From the NCBI GenBank assembly GCA_018136815.1, contig CM030934.1, positions 4,413,587 to 4,477,586 on the forward strand: 64,000 nt of DNA, in the 5' to 3' direction. Source of the stretch: Isochrysis galbana. Taxonomy: Eukaryota; Haptophyta; Isochrysidales; Isochrysidaceae. A program made the translations under genes and the position numbers. Below, piece after piece: positions 32,593 to 43,967 of the stretch. Below the pieces are notes generated by a model. It searched no databases. It saw only the letters and a program-made list of their open reading frames with translations, and was not told the DNA's origin. How positions within the stretch are numbered: the first letter of the stretch is position 1; each line of letters starts with the position of its first letter.

Positions 32593-33347
32593 TGTTAAAA
32601 TAAAAAAGGAATGATCGTAGAAATAATTTTAATCAATTAAATATAATATTTTTATGAAAATATACTTTTCAATTAATTATTCGGATAATAAAAAATCAAA
32701 AATGGAATGAGCTAATTAAATATAATTTATTATAGTATTTTTTACGAAAATATACTTTTCAATGAATTATTCGAATGGAATGAGCTAACGGAATTAGCGT
32801 ATGGATAATTTTAATTAATTAATTATATTTTATTATAATATTTTTTGAGAAAATACACGTTTCAATGAAATATTCAAATTAAAGTTTAGTGATTAGTGAA
32901 GTAATAGTAATAAAATTATTATTTAGTGACAATAAATTTGAGATCCTTAAAAATGTTGAATTAAAAATTATAACTTGATAGTAATTATCTTATTAAACCT
33001 TAGTTTAAAATGAAGACTTTTAGTCATAGCATCGTTTGACGTTTGAGTAAACACATAATAGTAAATTTTATTTGGTTTTTTGTGGTTTTTATTTATTTTA
33101 AATATTCTTAATATTAATATTTTACTTGACAAGATCAAAATGACCGATATTTTATTTAACTTGAATTTTTGGTTAGATTTTTTAATTTTACTATTTTTAT
33201 ATTACGTCTTCAATAATCTTTAATTTAATTACTAATTTAATTACCATATTGTACTTATATATTATATTTTAATATTAATCCTAGTAACTTTATGTCATTT
33301 CTAAAACTATTAGCTGTTAGATACTCTAAGTTTTAAAAACTATTTTC
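32593..33347. other. AT-rich island
   Basis: Roughly 755 bp of about 80 to 85 percent A+T inside a GC-rich region. It includes three diverged tandem units of about 95 bp built on GAAAATATACTTTTCAAT with AATTATTCG (32652-32688, 32741-32775, 32845-32880). No long ORF is present on either strand. It is bordered by the (AG)n array on one side and a purine tract on the other. Confidence 0.85.
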
Positions 33348-33608
33348 AGGGGGGAGAAAGAGAACAAAGAAAAGAGGAGAAAGGAGAACAGAGGATAGGA
33401 GGGGGGAAGAGAGAGAGAAGGAGAGCGAGCCAAAGAGAGGAGGAACCCCCCGTTTGCTATCGGGGGATTTCCTCTTCCCCCGATAGCTATCGGGGGGTCC
33501 GCTTACGGCACCCCCCAGGAGCTATCCCCCGATAGCTCTCGGGGGATTTTCTCGGTCCCCCGGTAGCTCTCGGGGGGGCTGTTGGCGATCGGGAAAAAAT
33601 TTCCCCCC

Positions 33609-34428
33609 ATGAGGGAATGGGAATGGTGCTTAAATGCTCTAGAAAAACTTCAAGAGAACATCCACAAAATAAGCCAAAAGCCCATGGTTGAGCCAGAATA
33701 CCACCAAATGCTTGTGTTCACACTTGGGCAATTCCGTCCTACATTGTAGGACTGGTCCTACAAAGCTGGGTACCTTCATCCGCCAAGTCCACGAGAAAAA
33801 ACTCCTGGAAGGCTTGAAGGCTTACCTCTTACCTCTTCCTTACCTGCCGCCAAAAAACCATCTGAAGATTCAGACTACTACCGCTAGCTATAGAGGTCCA
33901 CGTGTCCACGTACTCACGGTACCGACTCACGCCATCGCCATCGCCTATATTCTATATATGATATATGTTACCCCCTAGGAGCCAACGCACCCTATCAGTT
34001 TACTGATAGTTGCGGCGAGAGGGTAGTAAGTACCGGAGTACCGGGCGTCTAGTAGGTGTGTAGCCCAGAACCTTCAGATGTTTTTGTAACACGAGAACCC
34101 GATGGTGCACACGCAGGGCCTCTTGGCGACGTGGAACAGCCTCTGCCACGAGGGTGTTTAGAAGCACGGCAAGCCGCTCATTATCATTATTGGCTCGTGA
34201 GTAGGTTCGAATTGGTTTCGCTCTTGTGATTTAGGTTGCACCACTGGACTGTTTACGCTAAATGACCCACCATCGTGTATGTGATGAAACAAAAATTATG
34301 CAAAGAAAATAAAGCTATACTCGATGGTCCACTTTCGACGGATCGCGACCTCACAAGGGCTAGGGCGACAAGATCAAGATCCCAGATCCACACGCACCGT
34401 TACCATCAATCCGCCTGACCCCTGAAAC
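33609..34428. other. Intergenic stretch with dispersed repeats
   Basis: No gene is recognised. A 100-bp repeat at 33850-33952 is the inverse of 59278-59385. A GTTACCCCCTAGGAGCCAAC motif at 33967 recalls the palindrome element. TAGCCCAGAACCTTCAGATG at about 34068 belongs to the short TAGCCC...CTTCAGATGTTTTT family. Confidence 0.55.
33850..33952 (-). repeat. 100-bp dispersed repeat (other copy 59278-59385, inverted)
   Basis: ACATCTGAAGATTCAG-like start, then CTACTACCGCTAGCTATA, ACTCACGGTACCGACTCA and GCCATCGCCTATA, match the reverse complement of the second site at close to 90 percent by eye. Confidence 0.8.
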
Positions 34429-35299
34429 CTAATCCCGAACGGCGCGTACTTCCTCAATTTCCAGGCTGAAACTGCCAGCTCGGAACGACGGGTTGAGCTT
34501 GCCGTCGTACTCAAACTTGGACAGGGTGAATTGCAGTGTGGTGATCGAGTCAGTCTTCAATGTGGCCCCAAGAACCTTGCGTGCAAATCGAGTTGGAACG
34601 AAGTCTGTAAACGGGGCGTCGACAATCACCCACTCACTGGCACGGGTATCGAAGGAGAAAGCCCAAGCGATGCCATTCCATTCATAGTCATCCCGGACGA
34701 TGAGCTTGTAACGCTGGCCGTCGCCTCGGACACGAAGACGGAGTCCACGAAATGCACTGAGACGCAGTGGTGGCGAAAAAGGGAGAGTACGGCATCCTGC
34801 GAACCCACCGTTGTTGGCCGTTGTTACCATTCCACTGAAGACTCCGACACCGTCACGAACTGTGAATGACGAGGTTGAAGCTCCTCCCATAACCTGGAGA
34901 GAGGAATGTCGTGAGCAAGTGAGTGAGTCGGCGAGCTTCACACACTCTTTGGCCTGAGATCATTCACGTGCCGAACTCCGGGTCGCACTGGCGCATATGG
35001 TAGCCATGCCTCACCACGTCGTCGAGCTGTCCCCACTGCGCCAGTTCAGGCGTGGAGGCACTCCACAGCAGCCCCTCCGGCCGAGAAGGTTTTCGCGGCC
35101 CAAGGCCAAACCGGTCCAAAATTTGGGCAGGGCCATTGAAGAAGAGGGCTGTCTTCAGTGCCCTCCTGGCATCCCAAGGCTGAGGCGTCAGTTGCATCTT
35201 TGGCTGTGCGCCACCGTGCGCTAAGCGCTGGCCTACGGGTAGGACGAGCCCGTCGCCAGCCCCCACGCAGATCGCCACGAGCAGCCAGCGCGCAGTCAT
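34429..35299 (-). CDS. CIA30 (complex I intermediate-associated protein 30) domain protein, two exons
   Basis: Exons are 35299-35015 and 34893-34429, 249 residues, with a GT-AG intron placed exactly inside the DDVVMGG motif (QLDDV / VMGGASTSSFTV). CIA30 blocks are DDVVMGGASTSSF, GFAGCRTLPFSPPLRLS, FRGLRLRVRGDGQRYKLIVR and FTDFVPTRFARKV. The family includes the mitochondrial complex I assembly factor NDUFAF1 and chloroplast relatives. The N-terminus MTARWLLVAICVGAGDG is hydrophobic like a signal peptide, which favours a plastid-type relative in an alga with secondary plastids. This is inference only. The length is normal for the family. Confidence 0.9.
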
Positions 35300-35724
35300 G
35301 ATGGACGCTCCTTTATCCTTTGTAAGAGAGGCGCCACCGCGGAGCGATGCGATCGATCGAGCTTGTTTAACTCCTTACTGCCGAAGTGCCAAAATTGGCG
35401 CTTCCGCCTCGAAAAGTCTCAACCGCTCCCTACAGCGTCAACCCCAGCCCCCCAGCTCTCAGGGGAGTCTCAGGGACATCCCTCGTCACAGCTGGGTGGG
35501 CCTACATTCCATATAGTCGGCCATCTACACGCGAATAGATGAGCAAAGGGGCAAAAAAAGTGCAGCTCCAATATTGGCGCTTCCAGTATTACGAAAAATA
35601 TTCCGTTTAGGTAATAGAGTCGAAGCGAGGCCACGGACTGCAACTGTGAGGGCATCGCTGTCCCGCGGCGCGCGCCGGGGGGGGGGGGGGGGGGGGGGGG
35701 GAGGTGGCGACACACCCAGAAAAT
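35300..35724. other. Intergenic stretch with poly(G) run
   Basis: No gene is recognised. AACTCCTTACTGCCGAAGTG at 35370 is a solo piece of the terminal motif of the element at 59722-60222. ATTGGCGCTTCC is repeated at 35393 and 35573. There is a run of 25 G at 35677-35701. Confidence 0.55.
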
Positions 35725-37512
35725 ATGTTCCACCTTCTGTTCGCTCGTGCCCTCTCACTTATCTCTTACACGCAGTTCCTCCTCCCACAAGGGGTCCACT
35801 TCGTCGGAACCGGCGGCTCCGAGCCTCCGCAAGGTCCTTCTAACACGGCGGCGCCATCCGCCGCTCCGTCTGACGAGCCGCTGCTCGTGGATCCACTCCG
35901 CGATCGAACCGAGCTCACCTCTCTCAGGACCTCGGGCAGCCCGAGGCCCGACCCCCAAGTCCACCCGCTTGAAGACAGCGCGTGGGAACACGTAAGCGAG
36001 TCTCCTTCGGCCGCCGACTTTTTAGCCGACCGCCTCGCCCACATGCAGTCCGCGATCGACGCTCAACTACTTCGCGATGAGAAACGCGACCGAGAGCACG
36101 CCGCCCTCCTCGAGATGATAGCGGGCCTCAGCACCCACGTCAGGGCCTTGCGGGCTTCTACCACCCCGACGCCTGCAGCAGAGACGGCACACCCTTCGGC
36201 GCCGAGACCGCCCCCTTCATCGACCGCACGTCCTTCAGCGCCTCACGCGGTCGCCCCACCTCGCACCTCGGTAGGGGTGCTCCCTTACGCCCCTCGCTCC
36301 TCCTCTCGGGCTGACTTCACCCCCGCTCCCGGCTACGGGTACCCGGAGGACCTCCACACCCCGCCGGTGCCTTTCACGCCAAGGCCCCACTTCACGCCTC
36401 GCCGCGAGGACACGAGCGCCCCGCCGCTGTCGACCATGGGCCTCCGCGCGGTACCGCTGACGTCGTCGCCAAAGCTCGAGCATCCACCCGACCCAGGGTA
36501 CGCCCCGGACGGCGAGCGTGACATCATCAACGCCGAGTGGATGAACCTCCTAGGCTACGAGGCCTTTCAAGTCGCCTCGCTCTACCGAGACTCGCCGCAC
36601 TTCGAGCATATCCACCAAGTTCTCCAAAGTCCGGTCTCTCGATCCGGCCAAGAGTGGCACTGCCGCGTCTTCTTCACCGCCACTTATATCCCTAGGTGGC
36701 TCGAATCCCGGTCCAAGTCCAAGTATAACCCCAACTACCAGGCCCGCATCACCGAGCAGCTGTGCGGCCTCAAATTCCCCAAAGACCTCAAGTCCGACTC
36801 GACGGAGACCGCGGCCGCAGCCTGGGGTAGCTACCGCCTCAAGTTCTCCATGAACCTCGAGAGGGCGCTCTCTGTCGGCTGCGACACCCGGGGCATTTTC
36901 GCCAACCTCCTGGCCGCCGCCTCCGGGCCTGACACGGGCAATGCGAGGTTCTCCGCCCTCCTCGACGAGATCATAGAGGACACCGCCCTCGCAGTCAATC
37001 CCCTCCTGGCCTGTGATCTGCTGCTGTGCCGTGCCGACGAGACTTACGCCTCCAACGTCCCAGGCTACTCGCGAGATTCGGCGTCGATGGAGTGGGACCT
37101 CCTCCTCGCCCGCCCTCCTGGCCTGGACTTGGTAGAGCTGTCACACCGCGTCGTCCGGGCGTACCTCCGCAAGCTCGGCGACTCCAACCTCAACAAGACC
37201 ACCGTTTGGTCACAGCCTAGCATGGCCAAGGAGATGAACGACCGCTTTGCCCACCTGATCCGCTCGGACACGACCCATCCCGGCCGAGGCAAGCTAGTGG
37301 CGGCAAAGTTCCAAGAGCTCCTTAACCAAGCTAAGTTCGCCGCCGAACACCGCGAGATCCCTCGCTATAGGGTCTCGTGTGTCAGCATCAGCGAGCGACA
37401 GCTCTCCGGTTACGAGCACTCTCTCCAAGAGCGAGGAGTGGAGAGAGGGGGGGGCTCGTGCCCCCCCATGGGTCAACCAAGTATAAACTTAGTTGACTTG
37501 GCGTACGCATGA
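35725..37512 (+). pseudogene. Gag-like ORF of a retroelement, 3' end replaced by a repeat
   Basis: The frame is open from ATG 35725 (MFHLLFARALSLISY) for about 595 codons. It has a Pro/Ser/Thr-rich first half and a compact helical second half. The part MAKEMNDRFAHLIRSDTTHP ... CVSISERQLSGYEHSLQ aligns by eye with the Gag start of the Copia relic at 24741 (MSHEINQRFEEIIRNDKVDP ... CVNLCQRYLSPYEQAR). After YEHSLQERG the frame runs into a 65-bp dispersed terminus (37432-37495), and no Pol follows. So the Gag is intact until a junction and then cut by another element. It is probably not a host gene. Confidence 0.55.
37432..37495 (+). repeat. Mobile-element terminus ending in AAGTATAAACTTAGTT, second copy
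   Basis: GAGGAGTGGAGAGAG, then a GC hairpin with CTCGTG loop, then CAACCAAGTATAAACTTAGT. It is nearly the same as 11808-11878 and truncates the Gag-like frame. Confidence 0.7.
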
Positions 37513-38316
37513 AGCGCGTATGCATGAGTGAGTCCAGCGCAGGCCACCATCAGGCCGAGCTTGCACATGAACCCTGGGCTCAATGCGCTCGCCTCGGCGA
37601 ACGGCCTCCATGAGGGCCTGAAATTCTGGCAGCGCTCGCCAGCGCTCGCCAGCGTCCCAGGGGCCGGCCTCATGGAGGTCGGGCCGTGTCGAATTATCGT
37701 ATGCCTGCGGCGCAATGGGCGGGGATATGTCACTACCGGACTGTGCGACCCTCGAGATCGAGCGTGCGACCCACCAGGGACCTCCCACATCCCTCGCGAG
37801 GCGCTTGAGCTTGGGCTCCTCACCAGCTGGCAGCCATTGCGAGGCCGACAGCCGGCGATCGGCCGACGCGGAACCTCCGCGTTTCTTATGGGGATTCGCC
37901 CGACATTCACTACTTTGATTCCGTCCTCCCATTCTCCCAAAATAGACCTCCATGGGCCGGACAAGGCGGGGGAGTCACTCACCGACGCCATGGATTTTCG
38001 TGGGGTAGAGGGGGTTCGCGCGCGCGGGGGGGGGGGGGGGGGGGGGCAGGTAAGGGGGGTCCCTGGGGAATCCTTGGACACCCAGGAGGGGTGGAAAATA
38101 GTGGTTAAAAAGCGTGAGTGACCGGCCTAGCCATGCCAAACGTAGGTGTTAGCCCCAGATCTTCATATTTTTTTACAGTGGTCCCTGTTCCAAGTGCATG
38201 CGAGCACTGTCTCCCTGCCAAAAATAGTGACAAGAGATATAGGCGAAACGCCGGCATCTAGAGCACTGCTCGCAGCATCTGGTCATGTTCCACCACTCCC
38301 GAAGGTGGGCACGGAA
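37513..38316. other. Intergenic stretch
   Basis: Open frames on both strands show no family motif. There is a run of 21 G at 38026-38046. GTAGGTGTTAGCCCCAGATC with TTCATATTTTTTTAC at 38143-38177 belongs to the short TAGCCC family and lies close to the 3' end of the uL2m gene. Confidence 0.5.
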
Positions 38317-39424
38317 TCACCAGCTGCCTTTGTTGACATTACTTAAGCCCAGTTTCTCGTGGTTGCGTCGCCTCACAATAAGCTTGCTTGAGTGTTGTTT
38401 CTTGTTGCGCGTGCGCAGCCCCTTTGTGTACCATCCCCAAGGTGAGAAGGAGCCCTTTCGCCCGCCAGATGATTTACCCTCACCACCACCATGTGGGTGA
38501 TCAACTGGGTTCATGGCAACGCCACGCACTTTTGGTCGTCGGCCAATCCACGCGCTGGCGCCTGCCTTGCCAAGTACGCGATTCTTATGATTTTCATTGC
38601 TAACAACGCCGATGGTCGCCATACAGTTGATGGGTAGGTATCGCACTTCGCCTGACTGCAAGTTGAGCAAAGCGTACTTGTCGTCTTTCGATTGAAGCCT
38701 TGCGGAAGTGCCTGCACTGCGACACAATTTTCCGCCCATTCCAACATGGAATTCAATGTTGTGAACTCGAGTGCCCTCTGGCATCATTCGCAGGGGCATC
38801 GCATTTCCAGGAGCGAAAGGAGCGTCCTCACCGCATTGGACTTGTGCCCCTATCTCAAGACCTTGCGGTGCAAGGATGTACGATTTGCTCCCGTCCAACC
38901 TTTGTGAGCAGGAAGCATGGCGTGGCATGAGCGCCTGTATTGACCGCTAGCATATAGCCCTAGCGTCGCTGAGGGATGAAGCGGTGGTCCGAGCATCTAC
39001 CGGCATACTCTGGGGCTTAGTAGCGGACTCACATGTATTTGATCAATGCAATAAAGGCTGATCGGTTTGGGTCGTACTCCAGACGTTCGACGACTGCAGG
39101 ATCAGTGCGCTTTCTATGGAAGTCAATAATGCGATACTGGCGTCGATGTTTGGGAGCCATAAGATGTCGGGTGGTAATGCGGCCGGCGTTATTACGCCCG
39201 GCTTGCTGCTGCCCAGTGATGCGGTACGTGAGCGACTGCTCAGGCCCACCACGCCAGAGGCCGGCCTTATCGATGACGATGCGGTGTCTGCGGCCGGGGC
39301 TTGTGGGCTTGTACGATTTTAAGTCTCCAATCCTAGACATTCTCGGCAAGGAAGCCATTGAGCGGGTCATGAGCGGGGGGCCAGGCGAAGTCGAGAGCAG
39401 CCGCCGCCCGAGCGCCGCGAGCAT
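38317..39424 (-). CDS. Mitochondrial ribosomal protein uL2m (L2, bacterial type), two exons
   Basis: Exons are 39424-39033 and 38899-38317, 324 residues. The intron is GT-AG and splits a Met codon ([18 protein letters not shown]). Leader [21 protein letters not shown] is Arg/Ser-rich without acids, as for mitochondrial import. L2 blocks are [41 protein letters not shown], and the peptidyl-transferase loop region [20 protein letters not shown], followed by the usual basic tail. It is a core protein of the large mitoribosomal subunit near the catalytic centre. A plastid location is less likely because L2 is normally plastid-encoded. It is divergent from the methyltransferase gene. Confidence 0.93.
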
Positions 39425-39687
39425 CGCGCCAGCGGCAATTCTGCACGAGCAACACGCGCAACCGGACGTACATACTCTTCTCTACTCTACTCGTAGAGTA
39501 GAGTAGAGGATAGAAAAAGAGATCAAGCGTCAGAGTTTTCTTGTTGTGGGCGTTCACACCGACGACCAGAGGCTAGAGTAGTGTGAAACCCCACAACAAT
39601 CCAAGGCGCGCGATCGCGAGGCGGGTGCGGGCGGGACCAGGTAGGTGGGCGGAGGCGACTCTCCTGGCAGTAGTGCCCTGCATAGAA
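39425..39687. promoter_or_regulatory. Short divergent intergenic region, probable two-way promoter
   Basis: Only about 260 bp separate the start codons of uL2m (-) and the methyltransferase (+). It contains a hairpin CTCTACTCTACTC-GTA-GAGTAGAGTAGAG (39480-39508). It also contains GCGTCAGAGTTTTCTTGTTG (about 39527-39546), which is repeated upstream of the MTR4 gene at 31642-31663. No TATA box is evident. Confidence 0.5.
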
Positions 39688-40476
39688 ATGGCTAAAGCCT
39701 CGCAATCTGACGGCATTTCTCTCAGTACGTACGCCAGTAAATGGGATGGCATGCACACAGCCCGTGGCGACAGGGAGTGGCATGTAACCTGGGAGATGCT
39801 CTCGCCGGTGTTGGAACGATACATTCAGGCTGTGCCTGAGCTGAGGTCAAGTTCAGGCATTGATTGCGTGGACGTGGGCTGCGGTTTCTCAGATCTTGGG
39901 CTGAAATTATGCCAGGCCCACCGATTATCCAACTTGTGGCTCTTGGATGCATCATCAGTCTGCATTGAGCAGCTACGTTCGCGTTTCAGTCAAGTGGAAG
40001 GCCTCAATCTGGTGATCCGTGTGGCCGATTGCCGTGCGCTGCCACTGACAGATAGGACCGTCCGACTCGTTTTGGACAAAGGCACTCTTGACGCTATGGA
40101 GAGCGATGAAGACAGTCGCTCTATGCTCAGTGGCCTGGCTCGCATATTGGCACCAAACGGCCTCATAATCTCGATAAGCTTCCCTGCGGTGAAGCGTCTT
40201 GCTTTGCTGGATGAGTACCTGCCAATGCTTGGGCTGATGCACCACACTTATGTACTGCCGTCAGCCGACATGCACGCTGCCGTGGTTTTTTTGAGTCTGA
40301 TCTTCAGCATTCCGGCGGACGGGAGGGGGGCGAGCCCGATGCCTAACTATGCTCCTGACGAGCGCACAAGGCGAATGTTGAGATGCGCAGCGATGAGTGG
40401 AAGCCTTTACGAGGATGCGAGCGACTTCCATCCGCCTGACCCATTTGATTTCGAAGATGCAAACGAAGAAGGCTGA
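39688..40476 (+). CDS. EEF1AKMT4/METTL13-like class I methyltransferase
   Basis: 262 residues from ATG 39688 (MAKASQSDGISLSTY). The frame stays open upstream to 39583 but only from a GTG. SAM motif I is VDVGCGFSDLGLKL, preceded by a short YASKWDGMH block like the YWDxRY of the family. The group-specific LVLDKGTLDAMESDEDSRSM matches DKGTLDAL of METTL13 and EEF1AKMT4, which methylate lysines of elongation factor eEF1A. LARILAPNGLIISISF is the usual post-motif strand. The target is inferred from the family, not shown. The C-terminus is acidic (FDFEDANEEG). A two-way promoter shared with uL2m would link it to translation genes. Confidence 0.85.
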   Translation: MAKASQSDGISLSTYASKWDGMHTARGDREWHVTWEMLSPVLERYIQAVPELRSSSGIDCVDVGCGFSDLGLKLCQAHRLSNLWLLDASSVCIEQLRSRFSQVEGLNLVIRVADCRALPLTDRTVRLVLDKGTLDAMESDEDSRSMLSGLARILAPNGLIISISFPAVKRLALLDEYLPMLGLMHHTYVLPSADMHAAVVFLSLIFSIPADGRGASPMPNYAPDERTRRMLRCAAMSGSLYEDASDFHPPDPFDFEDANEEG

Positions 40477-41102
40477 CCGATGGCTTTGATCTAGTGGAAT
40501 GCGAGAGAGGGGAGACGAGAGGTCTCCACATCGAGCGAGAATGGCTTGGTACTTAGTGCTTGGTGTCATGCTATCAAACGGCCGCCTCAGATCTGCTTTT
40601 ACGTGTGACGCCTACACATACGCGACCACCATATTTATTTCTAAAAATCTAAGATTCTTAGCTGATCGCGGCGCGGCCAGGATAAAAGGACTCACATTCA
40701 GATAGCCCGAAGGTTCCCTGATCGCATCCGCGATCGACCTTTTTGTTTTAGGAATCGTCTACGTTCTATGTTTCTATGCCCCTGCACCTTCTTCGCCCTC
40801 GCCTACCTTGTCGCCTGCTTAGGTCGCGTTCCGTCGAAAGAGGACCACGTGGACGTTTTGTTTTCACGCATCGTCTATGGAGTATGGTTAGAACCAATAC
40901 TTATTATAAGATTATAAGGCGCGCCGCTGAGTGCGATGGAGCGGCTTCCGTACATCGATATCATTGTGCTGTCATTGGTTACATATTAGAGCTAGATTTC
41001 AGTGACACCCTTAGCCGTATGTTTTCATGCCCAGTCATACGCCGGCTTCTCCACGAGGTCTAAGCCCAGTTGTCGGAACAGGTTCGCCATGCTCTCCTGT
41101 TC
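40477..41102. other. Intergenic stretch
   Basis: It has lower GC content than its surroundings. Two similar pieces, ATCGTCTACGTTCTATG and ATCGTCTATGGAGTATGG, are at about 40752 and 40870. No gene is recognised. Confidence 0.45.
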
Positions 41103-41380
41103 AGGTCGTTTGCCTTCATTTGGTACCCCTCGTTTCCAAATACGCGATGCGCCGCTCCCGGCACAAAAAAAAATCTTCTAGTATTTGAGCAAAGGCACCC
41201 ACCTCACAGTGCTCAACCATGTCTAAAAATGGAATGGTGCCTGATGATGTAGTACTCAATCGATTGACATGGATCATAAGAAAGATGGACGAGAACTTTA
41301 AAAATTCATCACACCTCTCTCTCTTTCCGCCATATGCCACTTCTAAATCTGCCATGCAGGTTATGGCGGAAGCATTGGAC
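41103..41380 (+). repeat. 280-bp dispersed repeat encoding a short conserved peptide (other copy 63603-63890, inverted)
   Basis: Both copies run from AGGTCGTTTGCCTTCATTTG to GGCGGAAGCATTGGAC at roughly 85 to 90 percent identity by eye. Both read a peptide with DDVVL-x-RL-x-WIIRKMDENFK and KNSSHLS from an ATG. In this copy the frame runs 41219-41548. I do not recognise the peptide; it may be part of a transposon gene. Confidence 0.8.
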
Positions 41381-41674
41381 AGCATCAGTCCGCCGCCGCC
41401 GGTTGGGGTCAACCCGGGGGGGAGCAACAACTCCCTGAGGAGGCTATCGAGCAAGATGGCGCTCCTGATGAGAATGTCGAGAGCGGCGACGTGTGCGCCT
41501 TGGGTGTACGACGCGAGAGTTCGCTTGGCCGCAGGCTCGCCCTCATGATGTAATTGAACCCCCTGGTCCAAGGGGGTGCCCCCAGGGTTCCTACCCACAA
41601 TCACGCCCAGAGCCCAGAGTTACCCCGCGGAAAGAGTGAACGCACGGCGTGCATCTCATAGGAGATAGGAAAAA

Positions 41675-41758
41675 AGTTGCTATGCGCACGCACGGCGTCC
41701 CCGCGGGGGACCCGAGGCACATCGCCCCGTGCGAAGGCGTGCACCTGACGAAATCACA
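41675..41758 (+). repeat. Dispersed repeat shared with 53521-53604
   Basis: ATGCGCACGCACGGCGT, then CCGCGGGGG-A-CC, GCACATCGCxCCGTGC and GGCGTGCACC occur in the same order at both sites. Confidence 0.7.
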
Positions 41759-42182
41759 TACGCCCATAGTGAGTGACCGGGCTAACATTTCTTTGGGAGG
41801 AGACAGCAGCTAGGGCCGCGCCCTCCATCCAACCCACTTTGGAGCTAAAAATCGCCAGACTGCGTATGCCCACGGCAAATGGGTAGCTTCTACTCCCGTT
41901 AATTTTTATCCGTCTTGTGTCTTGTGGAACGTGCTGCTTCGCTTGTTAGCGCTTTCGCTAGTGTGCTGAAGTTTGGTCCGAAATTCAGCAGGCGGCAGGC
42001 GGAGGGCGAGGTGGTATAGGTGAAATTCCCAACCGGCTCTGTCAAACGCCTTTTCCCAGGCGAGGGCGAAGAGTAGGCCCGGTTCTCCGGTTTCGTCGAG
42101 GTAGGCTCTTGTGAGTTGTAGGAGGTGTGTGGGCTAGTAGTATAAGAATCATATGATCTAGTATATTCCCAATTAAAAAATA

Positions 42183-43965
42183 CTACCTCCATCCCAAAAC
42201 TGAAAGGATCGGGCTTTGGCAGGGCATAAACAACTCGTTAAAAAAAACACTCTTAACCTAAGGATAGCGGGTACATTGGGGCTTAATCCTATCAAGGTTA
42301 AAGAGCCTTTAGTATTTTGTTTATCCTTTTCAATCTGTCTGAGTTTTGTGAATCTCGCTATATCACTCCCGGCGGGAAGTGTTCCCGCGAGTTCCGCGGA
42401 CAAGACAAGGAAGCGCAATCACCCGATGGCGAGGCTCAAGATCAAAGAGCCTCCGCAACATGGGAGGCGAACCGGCGGGCCCTCAGCGCCGCGCCAGCCG
42501 GCGAGCAGCGAGCTGCAGCCATCCACACCCCCTCAGCCGTCGGACTCGCCCGGCAGCGACGGCCATGATGGGCGCCGAGCAGGGAAGAAGAGGCGTTGCA
42601 GTCTGACGCCGAATCGTCAGACTGCGGTCGCTGTGGCATACGAACGGCTTCCGCAGCCGAAGTTCGGGCGCGAGTGGAAGCGAGCCCATGCCAGCCTGTG
42701 TGAGAAGTATCATGTTAGTCGTAAGTACCCGGCCAAGGTGAGCAGGCGCTTGGCACAAGAGGGCAAGCTGCCCGCATCGCGTAAGGGTGCAGGCGGACGG
42801 CCAGAGCGCATTGGCCGGCAGGAGGCGGAGCATTTGGAGGAGGTGCTCCGTGAGAATGCATATGATCTCACCTTTGCCGAAATCGAAGAAATGACAGGTC
42901 TGCCTTCGTCAACGGTGCAACGCTTCATGAAGAAGAAGAAGTGGCGCGTCGTTGGCAAGTCCACGAGGCCGGCGCTCACTGGAGCGATGATCGACTCGCG
43001 TCTACAGTGGGCAAAAGACAATGTGAACAACAAATGGGAGCTCCATATTGACATAGATGAGAAATGGTTTTATGTGTATCGCCATGGTGGCAAGCTGAAG
43101 CTCCCACCCGGTGTGCAGAAGCCGAAGCAAAAGCTTGTGTCCAAGCGTTTCGTGGGGAAAGTGATGCTGTTGTGTGCGATTGCTCGTCCGAATCCGGTGC
43201 ACAACTTTGATGGTCTCGTGGGAGCTTGGCGTGTGTGCGAGAAGGTGGTTGCAAAGAGAGGTGATAAGCGCACAGGGCTGAAGAAAGGAGACCTAACTAA
43301 GGACTGTTGATGTGACGATGGATGCTGAAAAATTCGAGTCGATGATGCGAACGCTTGTGATCCCAGCCATCCGCAGCAAGCTTCCGAACGCATCACGGGT
43401 CACGCTACAGATGGACAACGCGACGCCTCACATGAGCAAGGACAGTGGAGATTCGATGGAAAAGAGGCTTGCTAGTATGCTGTGCAAACCAAAGGGCCGC
43501 TGGGCTGGGCCTGAGATTGTATTCTTTCCGCAAGTCGCAAACTCTCCGGACACGAATGCTTGCGACCTGGGTTTTTTCAAGTCGATGGACTCGCGGCTAC
43601 CAAAGCATCGCAACTTCAATTTGAACACGTTCACCGACCAATGCCTCGCAGCTTTCAATGAATATCCTTCAGAGAAGCTAGACAAACTGTTTGATACTAA
43701 GAGTATGGTGTGTGAGTGCATTATTGCGGCGAATGGTTCGAACGAGTATGCCCTGCCGCACACCAGAGACAGGATGTGAGACCTCCCTTGGAAAGTGCTA
43801 TTGTTTGTATGGAGCCTTAAGAGTAAGATGGTGATGGAAGTAACGGGGTCAAGCCCCAATGTACCCTAAACAGCATACTCTGAGCTCCAGCTCTCCAGGA
43901 GCAAGGAGTAGCGTTTTTTTTAAAGTCTAAAGCTACTAGGCCATTCAGTTTTGGGATGGAGGTAG
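42183..43965 (+). mobile_element. Plant-type mariner (Tc1/mariner) transposon with TIRs and TA target duplication
   Basis: The ends are inverted repeats: CTACCTCCATCCCAAAACTG at 42183 and its complement ending at 43965 (22 bp perfect, then 2 of 3). They are flanked by TA at 42181-42182 and 43966-43967. The termini resemble those of plant mariners and Stowaway elements. The 1783-bp unit encodes one transposase broken by a single-base shift. Both ends and the target duplication are intact, so this looks like a young insertion. Confidence 0.93.
42216..43779 (+). pseudogene. Mariner-like DDE transposase with one-base frameshift
   Basis: The first frame (42216-43310; a likely real start is MARLKIKEPPQHGRR at 42426) has a Ser/Pro-rich N-terminus. 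Helix-turn-helix regions follow (SLCEKYHVSRKYPAKVSRRL; TFAEIEEMTGLPSSTVQRFM), then the first catalytic Asp block HIDIDEKWFYVYRHGG. The second frame (to 43779) carries VTLQMDNATPHM and NSPDTNACDLGFFKSM. About 44 residues separate the second and third Asp, a little more than the 39 of typical plant mariners. The two frames overlap at AAGGACTGTTGATGTG (43299-43314). One extra G there moves a stop into frame, and this is the only lesion seen. It could also be a sequencing error. Confidence 0.9.
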
Positions 43966-43967
43966 TA

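Noticed and set aside
32593-33347. AT island as a mitochondrial or plastid DNA insertion with genes
   Set aside because: No ORF, tRNA or rRNA-like segment was recognised, so an organelle origin is only one option and is not claimed.
39583-39687. Longer start for the methyltransferase
   Set aside because: It would need a GTG start; the ATG at 39688 precedes the first conserved block.
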